Shown piece by piece: positions 47,601 to 58,342 of a DNA stretch of 64,000 bases. The stretch's first letter is position 1. Each line of letters begins with the position of its first letter. Source of the DNA: Bugula neritina (Eukaryota; Bryozoa; Gymnolaemata; Cheilostomatida; Bugulidae); assembly GCA_964035545.1 (NCBI GenBank), contig OZ037773.1:2048751-2112750 (forward strand). Direction: 5' to 3'. The notes under the pieces are model-generated. The model worked only from the letters and a program-made list of their open reading frames with translations, searched no databases and was not told the DNA's origin. The position numbers and the translations under genes are program-made.

Positions 47601-48537
47601 AACGTCAGCATACCTGGTTTACTATTGGAGGGATCATCAGCTGAAGACTCTGTATTTTTAGCACCATCTGCCTGGGCCTGACGACCTTTGAACTTAGAGG
47701 TCAATGAGCTGAGAGAACTGAGGGAGGTAACTCCGGCTGTCATGGCCCAGCCGGCCCACGTCTTAGCCTCAGATACTGTCGAGGTGGAGCTGGTTAACTC
47801 CTTCTCTGTAAACACAGTCCAAGTTCTGCCCGTCACAAATATTAGTTATCAGTATCAGTTTGATGAGGAAAAATTATTCGGCGTTTAAACAGGGCAAAAA
47901 GAGTAGACTAAAAGTTGGCACAGACTTTGCGGCTGAAATGACACTGTAGAAGGTCAAGGTGAACTTTACCGAGCTATTTGACATTATTTAGAAATAACTA
48001 TTTAGCAAATAAAACGGTGAACAAATTTAAGGTCAACAAGACAGCATAAAGTTAGATGCTCTGAGTGAATTTGGCTAAAAATTTGCAGTTTGACTCAAAT
48101 TTTCACTGAATATTCTAATCGAATGTTGATTACAAATAGAATTTTCTCAATTTTTAAAATCATTCTGAAACAGTCTTATTCCAAGTCAAATTAGGTCCTG
48201 CCGTTCACTAAATGACTATTTGCTATTATCTTGTGTGGTGCAACTCACCCATCTCCACGAGAGCCTCGGGATCCTCAGACACTGTCTTGAGTCTCTGTAG
48301 AAAGCAGTCTATCACCGCAAACGTCTGATCCCGGACACTTTTCTCAGGATCTCTGGTTAGAAGACAGATGGATGGAAGCAGCTTACTCGCCACGTCCTGT
48401 AGTAGAACAACCTGATTATAAATACTACTACCAGTACTATCACTACTACTAGTGACTATTACTACTACGAGTACTATTACTACTACTAGTGGTTATTAGC
48501 ACCACTACTACCGCCACTACTACCGCCACTACAACTG

Positions 48538-48571
<34 letters not shown>

Positions 48572-48591
48572 CACTACTAGTACTACTACCA

Positions 48592-48665
<74 letters not shown>

Positions 48666-51600
48666 GCCACTACTACTACTACTACTAGTACCACCACTAC
48701 TACTATCACTACTATCAGCACTACTAGCAGTCAACAGCTATCAGATATATCATGTAGAGTTATTAATAACCTGTATAGGGAAATACTTGACTGATGCTTG
48801 CATAGCGAGTAAAGACGCCTGCCTGGCGGGAGGAAACGGGTCTCTCAGAGCTCTTGTGTATGCGGAGGGAAGAACCTTTTGACGAACCTGTCAACAAAAG
48901 CATACAAACATAAAAAGTGGAACAGTGATATCACCATCTTGAATAATATAGTTTCACAGGAAAATGTTGGGTTTGAGATATTAGAAGGCAAAGCTTTACT
49001 AAAATATTTTGGACTTTAACTCTTAGAGTTACGTTTAGCTATGCCATGCTCTAGTATTAAGAAAGATTGCATGCAGTCAGGCAAATGAAAGTCCATATCA
49101 ATTGCCTACTAGACACCAGATAGCTTTAACCTGTATGTAAATAAATATTACAGTATAGTTGTGTTTACTTATTATAAACAAACAAAATATGTTCTCATAT
49201 TTTACAGAAAACTTCTCTGTGATTGAAACATTGAAAATGTTTATTACATCATATACCTGTGTATTACATCATATACTTGTGTATAATATAACCTACCTGT
49301 GGGTTCAGGTAGCAAGCTATCTTCCCCAAGCACACGGTAGTATTGGTACGGATCCCACCCTGATCATCCTTGGCTTGCAGACGCGCAAAATGCTTCATTA
49401 ATTCTTCATTTAAATTTTTGTAGTTCAGCTTAGCAGCCATGTTTAACATTGCCTGTTAGAAAATACATAAAATATACACTTAGTTCCTTCAGCTGAAAAG
49501 CATATCTTATAGTAGAAAGTAGAGAGATTTTATTGAATAGACTGAGTACCTTGATAGTGGTTTCTCTGACTAGGGGGTTGGTATCATTGAAGCCCATAGA
49601 CACACTAGGGTAGAGCTGTTCATTGACTATATTCACAGGTATATGCTCAATGTACAAACTCATCTGCTGCAAGAGCTTTACTCTAGTCTGTCTGTCTGTT
49701 ATATTGAACATCTTCACCACACAAGGTACAACCTGCTTCTGGTAGGAGTCAGGGTCTAGCATCTTACCAACCTGAAACAACAGTCACTCTGTGTTTACTC
49801 TTCTATGACAGCAAAATAGTGATATTCTTGTATAGTGATAAGCATTTTATCTAGATGTGGAGTAATATAGTACTATAACTGCATAGTAATATAGCTAGAT
49901 TTATAATACTTTACAGTTGTATACAGTTGTATACAGTTGTATAGTAATATGATATATGTATATACTAACTAACATAGCTAATACTGTAGTAAAACAGTTG
50001 AATAGTAGTTAAGAGAAGAATCACCAGCCCAAGGTCTACAAGTGTTCATGTTATGTTAAAATAAATATTTCAATTAAAATACTTGTTTAAGGAGTTACTT
50101 TCTCAACCAAATATCGCACATGGTAAGAAGCCCATAGACTGAGATTACGGCAACTCGGCTATACTATACGGAGTTAGACTCACCTTTAACAGCGGCATGA
50201 GAATATTAGCTCCGGCGTCACCAAACTCAAACGCTTTGATAAGTTGAGGTAGGATCTTGTGACGGCAGAAGGATGACGGGAAATTGTCGATCTCGGAATT
50301 TAAACTCTCAAGAAACTCTGTCTTCTGTGCCTGATCTTTGATCTGAATGTAAAAACTCATTTTCAATAAAATACAATAAATAAACTTCTAAAAGTCAGCA
50401 GCAATGTGATAAGCTGAGACTCACTGACTAACCACTGCTCTGTACACTGGAAGCACATTTTCTATAATATAAGAAGTAAAAAGTTAAACAGTGATGGTAT
50501 TTGCCCTGACAGAATATATTCACTAGACAATTTTACCCTCCTGTATTACAGAAATTATTTCTCTGAGACAGAGGTCTTTATGATGGATGACAGAAAACAT
50601 TTTATAAAAAAATAACATGTATTAAAAGAAACAATAAAGAAAAACTGATGACTTTGACTTCCTCAACATTGATTATATATGCTGTGTAAATAGATTCATC
50701 TGGTAGAACATAGTATATATGCTCAGCCACATTGAATAAAATATAATTTTACAATTTTTAACATTTTCATTTTAAAAGAGAAATTAATACTTTTGTAAAC
50801 TGCATATGCACAAATTTCTAAAACAGAAACAAATAAAAAAAACCCGTAAAACTAAAACAGAAGCCAACATTAAAATTTTCTATAACTTTTCCAAACCGTT
50901 CAAAACAAATACTGACAGAGATAGTCTTTCGCTTGAATGCTTTAGAAGTTCTTATCTAGTTGAAATCACCAAGAAGAAGCTGCAACTGCATACTTGTTAG
51001 CTTGTGCTCTATCAATGCAGATATTATGCTTTGTGTTGAAATCGTAATAAAGTACACAGCAGCTAAGAGGCATTCATCTACCTGGATCTCCTCTATGAAT
51101 ATCATGGCATCCACAAACTTGTTGGCCAGAAAGCCACCTTTACGCCGACAATCGGCTATGAAGGTCATGGGGTTGGGGCGGGACTTGGGATTAGCACTGA
51201 CCAGAGTGGCGTAGCCCCCTGTGAGGTTTTTCGGTATCTGTTGAATGAAATAACAAAAGACGTAAGGATATTCACCCTGACTCAAGTCATATTGACAGGA
51301 AACTCAACCGTGACAATAAAATGTTAATAATTATACTAATATAATATTAGTTTGTTACTTAGAATCATATTCCAAAAATGGAGAGATTGAAATACAACAT
51401 GGACGTTTTAAAATGGTATAAATATTGTAATTAGGAATACGCAAGTACATACTTTGCCCAAAGATTTCAAGTCAGACGCTGCAGAAAGGTGCTTATTGAA
51501 GACCTCCCACACCAAACAGCCGAGGCCCCACATATCTGTTGACCTACAGAATGGAGACTTTATAGTAACAGTGATACACTTAGATGTGTAGCTATGAGTT

Positions 51601-54600
51601 AAAACAATATAGTTGAAAGTCTTCTAGCGCATTCTGTAGCCTTAGAGAACTTGAAGTACGCTCAGCCTACACAATGGATGCTTTATGGGAGGTCCAAAAA
51701 GTTCAACAGACATTATTTACCTTAACTGTACAAAATACAGTTTTTAAACTGTTTGCCATTATATATTATAATGAAAACTCTTTGTAATGCATACAGTTGC
51801 AGGTATTTTGCCATCTACCACTTCTTATATTACTAGAAAACTTGAGCTTTACTGGTTTTACTTCACATAAAATGTTCACCAACAAGTCAACTATGCATTG
51901 AGACAGACAATAGTTTTAGGAGGCCATTATGATAGGTTAAGTGATACACTTCTGTCTCCTTGCATAATAGAATAAAGTATAACAAAGTATAACACATGTT
52001 GATTAGATTCATTAAACCTCAGAACTTCTAGTGATATGAACAGGTGGAGAAAACTCAAAAACACCCCAACAAGTGTTAATGGTGTCTCAATGCAAGTGCT
52101 AAATGTGAAATGAATCTGTAGAGTAATTATTACTCTTTTACCCCTGTGAGTCACGTATAAATGATAAATATATCCATAGCCAGTACTACCCATAAATAAA
52201 AACATTAAACATGCACCAGTGCATATCTAGTATACTACAGCTTTTCTTTTATTTCTCAAGTTAAGAGTATCCTAGAGCTAAGGCTAACTGCAGATGTATA
52301 TTCACCATTCAGTTTTCATAGAGAGACGCTGAGTGGCTTTCTCTGGGGGAGTGTACACTTCTAGAGAAGGCATTATTTTGATAGGAGCAACACTTTGCTC
52401 TCCCTGAGATGGGTAGATATATTCCAGACCTCCTAGCAGCCACTCTCCAGCTTTGTTCACAAATACCGAGGACAAACATACGTTGTTGTGAATTAAATGA
52501 CAGTCTTTAATAATGAAAGTCAGCCCTTTCTACAAACAGAACACTTCCCTGCTACAGTCAACATATATGAAGGTAAGATTGTCTGCGTTGGCTACCATTA
52601 GATATAGTAGAAAGTGAACTGACATTGTATGAAAGGTTGAACTTGGACAGGTGGATAGCCAAAGGTGTGAACCAGGATAGGTCATTACACTGGATATTGC
52701 ATGAAAAAGGCCAGTATTCAAAGTGACACTACGGCAAAGATATGGATCTTGGTGGCATAACCATTTGGAAATCAAATGCCCCGATTAAAAACATGTCAAT
52801 TTTATCTCAACTACTTTAAATGTAACTCACATCCAATTGGTATTAGCAGAGACGATACGCACCACTATTTGATGTAATCCCCATGAAATAGCAAAGGTAT
52901 TCCTGCTTCCTTCAGTCTCATAGTCATTTAGATATACTGCTAGCGGCAATACTGGTTCTGTTACAACATATAGCACCTTTTCTGACTGCAAGTACAGTAA
53001 AACTTGTGAACAACCATAATAAATACCACACATTACTGTAGAGTTTAGATAACACTAATATAGGTGTTATTGCATTTAGAAAAACATATAATATTAAATA
53101 CGATTACTATTTTGATAAAAACAAGAGTTCCATCATTTTGCTGTATATATACAAATTATGCACGCCTAATGAGCTAAGCCTGTTTAACATAATATCAGAA
53201 AGTGTTGAACACAATAACAGAAGGTGCTACAGTTTAACTATTCAATAAATTAAGCAACTGAATAAAAAGCAGACACAGCCTACTGTGATCTCAAACAGAA
53301 TCTTTCTCGACATAAAACTACATATGCAATGATTCTTATTGAAAGTACACAAGATAGAGTGCTACTATTAATTAAAATAGATTTCATATACGTGGCTGGA
53401 ACAGACCTCTAACCCATCAATATAGGTGACGAGGTTTGGATGTCGAAGAGTTTTCATCCTCTTGAATGATGACTTGGCAACTTGAGCTTCGCCATCCGAT
53501 GCCGCTTTCAAATCAAACGTAAATATTGAACACTCTTCTCCAGTTGTCTACAGCACATGAAACAAATGACCTTCACCCACGTAAAAACTTGCAGAATATC
53601 ATAGCCACTTTTTAAACAGGAAAGAGCGTAGATAGGTGAGGAATATCATAGTTCATATTTCAAATGAAGATATTTGTTTTATTTAGTATCATGATAATTT
53701 AAATCTAATCAGCGTCTGAACTTTTTTTTATACATTTAACTTTAAACTGACAGTATGATGATTATCATTTGAGCTTCTATTAACATAGATAACTAAGTAA
53801 GTACCAGCAATAAATCAATACTTATCATTGAAAATTCTTATTATTACTCAAGATTATGAGTAATCTATTTCAAATTTTAGTAGCTATTATATAAGCAGTT
53901 TTGAAAAATATAACATGATCTACACTGGCACAATTACAAAAATACAAAATATCCATCACATTGAAATTTAGGTTTAATTTTTTGAATAATCTTAAACCAA
54001 AGATTTGATAACTATATAATTAGTCAATAAACACCAAATTCAGTGTAAATATGAAATATCATCATAAATATAATGACAAACTTATATATTATTAAATACA
54101 TGGTGATACTCATACTGATACTATCACTGATGGTGCATTGGATCATAATGATAATTCTAATGTTGATGAATACAGTTTACACAATATGAATAATATTATA
54201 ACTAAACTGTAGACTACGATTAGTTTAAAAATTACACTTAAAGTTACCGTAAGTGCAACAACTATTTAAGTTATTTAAAATAATAACTATTAAATATTCA
54301 TAATCATAATGATCATCCAATTTAATCAAGTCTAACTTAAAGTTAAATTAAAACAAATTAAAAAATATTACAATTACTATTAGTATTACTATTAGTATTA
54401 GCTTATGACTTACGCTTAGTCTTACAATAACAGTAATACTAATAGTAACATTAACTCTAAGTATAGTAGTAAGTCTAACAGTAACAGTAACTGCAAGTGT
54501 AACTAACAGTGAAACACTAACAGTAACTCTAACAGTAACAGCATGAGTAACACTAAGTCTAACAGTAAAACGGCGGAGATGTTTTTTTGCCTGATTTTTC

Positions 54601-54760
54601 TTTTTCAGTAACAGAAAAAACTGAAAGCAAAAGTCAATACCTTTTTTCTTCCTTTGTGTAGCTTCCAAACAGATTTCTGCTCTAAACCACTGCAAAGGTC
54701 CAAAATTTCGTAATTGAATGAGCTAGCTGGATCACGCGAAAAAATTGACCACATCGACAT
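44636..54760 (-). CDS. SCYL1: SCYL1-like pseudokinase (N-terminal kinase-like protein)
   Basis: Catalytically inactive kinase-fold protein that works with COPI in Golgi-to-ER traffic. Exons, 5' to 3': 54641-54760, 53407-53547, 52863-52985, 52306-52529, 51453-51543, 51082-51237, 50184-50342, 49550-49771, 49297-49452, 48771-48887, 48249-48396, 47614-47805, 46917-47038, 45550-45789, 44636-44965. Phases agree throughout: 846 aa (human 808). The pseudokinase domain has IHNNV (141-145) where active kinases have HRDLKxxN, and GLE (162-164) where they have DFG. HEAT-like helices follow (about 290-550), then [13 protein letters not shown], which matches the family. A Trp/Gly/acidic tail has three 8-residue TEDAGWGx repeats, then a basic coiled coil. 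It ends [11 protein letters not shown], against human MKLGARKLD. Tail to tail with stonin. Confidence 0.95.
46286..46510. repeat. C-rich minisatellite (G-rich in the SCYL1 transcript)
   Basis: Repeats of 'cactaccctcccccacacta' and 'ccctccactataccccccca' lie in SCYL1 intron 14. Read along the gene they give runs of three or more G separated by 1-7 bases, which is the usual G-quadruplex pattern. Confidence 0.9.
47336..47613 (-). repeat. 23-bp minisatellite made of copies of a 5' splice site
   Basis: About 11 copies directly follow the 5' splice site of SCYL1 exon 12. Each copy read along the gene contains aaCCAG|GTATGC or a close variant (CCAG|GTACGC, CCAA|GTGTGC, CCAG|GTGTGC). The true exon end is aaaCCAG|GTATGCTG. 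The array therefore includes the last bases of the exon and the donor itself. Confidence 0.92.
48415..48725. repeat. (ACT)n trinucleotide array
   Basis: Long, partly interrupted ACT repeat in SCYL1 intron 10, starting about 45 bases past the exon 10 donor. Poly-Thr, poly-Ser and poly-Val frames are artefacts. Confidence 0.97.
53548..54640. repeat. SCYL1 intron 1 with degenerate 'taacagtaac' array at 54370-54575
   Basis: The array consists of short words such as aacagtaac, ctaacagtaa and cactaagtc. It starts about 65 bases past the exon 1 donor. The rest of the intron is AT-rich with no feature I can name. Confidence 0.6.
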
Positions 54761-56018
54761 ATTTATTTGTAAATAATAAGTTAAACTGATTAAAATTGAA
54801 TACTGCTAAAATATTTTAACTAAGCCATTAGTATTTGACTCGATCTATTGCTATCACTACGACTATCAGTATCACTATCAGTATGTCTATTCTATACTGA
54901 TGTGTCTCACTGATTTACGGAAATACGCTGTTCGGCGAGCATTGCTTTAGTCCGAGCCCGCTTTTGCAGTCAAAGGTTTGTAATAGCAAACAACTAACAT
55001 AACACGGCGTGATGTATACAAACACTAATTTATCCTATACATGTGAAACACACCTTCTATCCGCTCAACTAAAAGCAGACGACTTTGCTTTTTTATAACT
55101 ATACTATATTATAGTAATTAAATAATCATGTCTGATAATCATCTTTTAATATAATATAATATATCTTATTGGCATATGGCTATGCTTATGCAGAAAATTG
55201 TAAAATAAAAATAATTAGTTAGACAATAAACTATAAAGGCAGTAGGCCCACCTTTAAGTTCATGCGGTTTAACAGTATCATTTTCAGTTTGAGTATCAAA
55301 ATGAAAATGTAGCATTCAATTTTTATTCTAGAATTTGAACTCATACTATACATTTAAATTATGGGAGTAATGCTACATTTTAATTTTAGTAATTACATTT
55401 ACTGATACTTATAGGAATTAGTTTACTTTATAGCTTTAAAAACTTTTATACTTTGGATTTACACACTGACACTGTGATTAAATTATGTTTATAATTAAAT
55501 TTAACTCAAATTTAAAGTTAATATTAAAGTTTAATTACGTGGTTTTACTTTATCTTGGTTTTTTAAAATTGGTAATGCTATGAAACTTGAAAGTTTTTAG
55601 CATTAAATATAGGTAAAAGGTTACATTGCTGATTGTATTTAGAGTTAAGGTTACTAATTATAAATGGTAAATACTATAATTATCACATTTAAAATCAATA
55701 ATGCTAAAAGATTGTTATATAAATATATTTATAACTTTACCCAAGTTAAATTATAAGCACCTACACTATCAGTAACAGACTGCAGTGCTAGTACCACGAA
55801 AACCATGAACTTATGCTTATATCAGTCATATTTATATTAAATTTAGATGTTTATTTATTACACACACACCTTGAATAAAGTTTCCATTAACCTAAAAAAT
55901 AATTAAAAATAGATTAGGTGATTGTTGATTCCAAGCAAAATTGCAAATTGTACAATTGGTCAATTAGTAGGCCTACTACTTTAGGCATGAATTTGCTTAT
56001 ACAGTTTCAACCAACTAC
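54761..56018. other. Divergent intergenic region, SCYL1 (-) and unknown gene (+)
   Basis: 1.26 kb between two start codons pointing away from each other, so both promoters are probably here. I see no clear TATA box next to either start. It is AT-rich with no mobile element. Confidence 0.5.
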
Positions 56019-57485
56019 ATGCGGTATACTTCTACTGATAATATCTGCATGGCAAAGTCGTCTGAGGAATTTACTGAATCTCTGATCAGAGCCATTGATC
56101 TTACTAGCTCAGCTATAGGAAATGTCGTCATGTACAGCCGGAACACCAAATTTTTAGAGGAAATGAAGAATCTCATTACATACAAAAACATCCAAATCCT
56201 AAATGGAAACGCTCAGGTTTATTTCTAGGTTTTGATAACAAATAAATATCTTTTGTATTAGTTTAATTAATTAAATTATAAAGCTTCAACATTAGTTGCA
56301 AATATGATTGATCAGCTAAACGCTATTTGGTAAACTAAATTGGCATATCTAGTCTTATTGGTTTTAAGCACTATAAATTAAATTATAATATTATGTTCTG
56401 GGGGGGAGGGAAGGGGGGACATGTTTTTAAATTTAAAAAAAGTCCATTTATTTATTTCTTTAGAAATCTGGATATGTTGCTGGTAAAGATATTGAAAAAG
56501 TCACCAAGCAAAAACTTTCTCAGCTTGCATCTAACTTTTATGGTGTAGACACAATTGTCAAGTCATCTGCTGATGAAAGCACTGCTATATTCAAGGATTC
56601 AGATTTAACTGTGCATGTGAGTGTATGACAACTTTCTTTCAATAGGATGTCAAATTGTATAAACTCATTTTTTTAAAAACATTATATTGTTAAATGAGGC
56701 TTTGTAAAATATTATATTTTTCTCGATTATAGGATATTGAAGAATCCTCAGATGAAGCTTCTCAACGGGATGCTAGATTTGTAGAGGATGGCATAAGTGA
56801 GCAAGATTTTGAAATGACGACTCCAACTAGGTTGGTTGATGTTGTGACTGAAAGCTGCAGTGTATTTAATAATCTACCTAACCTATTTGAATATAGTGTC
56901 GCTACCCCAACCTATAAAAATCCATCTCTACAGCATATTTTAGAAAATACTGCAACCAATATAGATTGTGAAGAGCATTTAAATTCTCATTGCGATTCTT
57001 TGAGTCAACATGAAGAAGATGGTGACTTTGATATGTCATGGACTGGTGCTTCTATAGATTTGCCCAAGAAGCTATTTGAAAAGAAAACTATTCAAGTAGA
57101 CCATCATGTGCTTGTACGATCAACTGATCAGGATTTCCAGCCAATGAACAGCAATTCTATGCCTTCTGTAGACAAAACTTCTAACATTCAGAATAGTACT
57201 GTGGTTGCTGATATAAATACCTTAAGCAGTTTGCCATTGTCAGCTGGTGACTTAACAGGAGCTAAAGAACTTTTAATGATTTGTACTAAAAACGAAGATT
57301 TTAAGAATTTTGATGAAAAAGTAGATGAATATGAAAATTCACCACGTATGAGACAATCTTCAAAGCTTGATAGTTTGAATATTGGTTATAGCAGTGAAAA
57401 GTTTCCAACTGCTGAAGAGTCTGAGACTATAGATATTTTAGAAAATAGCAGTTTTGATGTATCTTGGTCTTTTATTGAAACATAA
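56019..57485 (+). CDS. Protein of unknown function, 367 aa
   Basis: Three exons: 56019-56216, 56464-56616 and 56733-57485, with donors gtttat and gtgagt and acceptors ctttag and attatag, all in phase 0. A second possible start is Met11 (56049). The first 117 residues look like two short helical segments (EEFTESLIRAIDLTSSAIGN; KDIEKVTKQKLSQLASNF). The rest is acidic, Ser/Asn-rich and probably disordered. Two short copies of a motif, FDMSW in the middle and FDVSW eight residues from the end, look like binding motifs. No signal peptide, membrane segment or catalytic motif is visible. AATAAA directly follows the stop codon (57486-57491), with another near 57602. I do not recognise the family. The continuous frame and good splice sites support a real gene. 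Confidence 0.75.
56400..56418 (+). other. G-rich tract in an intron of the unknown gene
   Basis: Nineteen bases of almost pure G (runs of 7, 3 and 6 split by A and AA), on the transcribed-sense strand about 45 bases before the exon 2 acceptor. It could form a G-quadruplex in the pre-mRNA. Confidence 0.7.
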
Positions 57486-57491
57486 AATAAA

Positions 57492-58342
57492 GGTAGATAA
57501 TATATATACAAAAATAACTAGAACTAAAAGCTAGTATACTGTGTGATAACTTGACTCACAGTTGTGTTTGTTTTATTATGAACAATTTTGTGGATGGAAA
57601 AATAAAAGTGCAAACTGAAGAAAGCTGAGATGTGCAAATAATGGCTCGCAGAAGTTTGAATTGATTTGTTTTATTCTGTGCTAAAAATTAGCTGCCAAAT
57701 TGGTATTTTGATTATATACAATACTTGACATAAAAAAGTAGCTGAGTTTTTAAGAGATAAATTTTGTATTTAAAATTTTAAAAAAAAACACATAAGATTC
57801 TGTGGTGCAAATGTATGTGCAATATAATAAATATGCTATACTAATGGTATCTATTACCGAAACAATAATCCTGTGTAATATAGCAATAGAATTACATTAA
57901 AGTTATAAATAATGCATTTTGTTAAAAATAAATCAAAAAACTGTCATAAATAGCTTTTAAGACAGAAATACAACTGCAATTTTAAAGATTTGCTATCAAA
58001 ACTATAATTTTACATTATAAACACTAGTTGTTATTAAATTTATATGCTACAACAGTTGAGGTTAAACAGAACTTGCAAAAAAAGTAATATATAAAACTTT
58101 TAATGATGAAAACATGGATACAGTATAGCTATGACAAAATATATAACTGTTTTCAATCGTTTTCAAAATTTGTAAGTTTATAGGTTATGTTAATTATTTT
58201 AACTAATGTTCAATAAAAATAAGTAAAGTCTAGCTATGCTGTACTAATAGTTAATGTATGAAAAGTTTGTAAGACTTTAACTAATATATCATGCTAAATT
58301 TTGGCATAAGTGCACTAATACCTGCATACAAAATTTTAAGTT
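57492..58342. other. Intergenic region between convergent genes
   Basis: AT-rich. A second AATAAA for the upstream gene lies near 57602. I see no coding exon. Confidence 0.5.

Noticed and set aside
48449-48794. Poly-Val, poly-Ser and poly-Thr frames
   Set aside because: They are a translation of the (ACT)n repeat inside a SCYL1 intron.
54370-54575. Telomere-like sequence (taacag, ctaaca words)
   Set aside because: The words are irregular and never form a run of TTAGGG/CCCTAA, so it is a degenerate intronic repeat.
44636-54760. Active protein kinase annotation
   Set aside because: The catalytic HRD and DFG motifs and the glycine loop are absent, as in known SCYL proteins, so it is called a pseudokinase.
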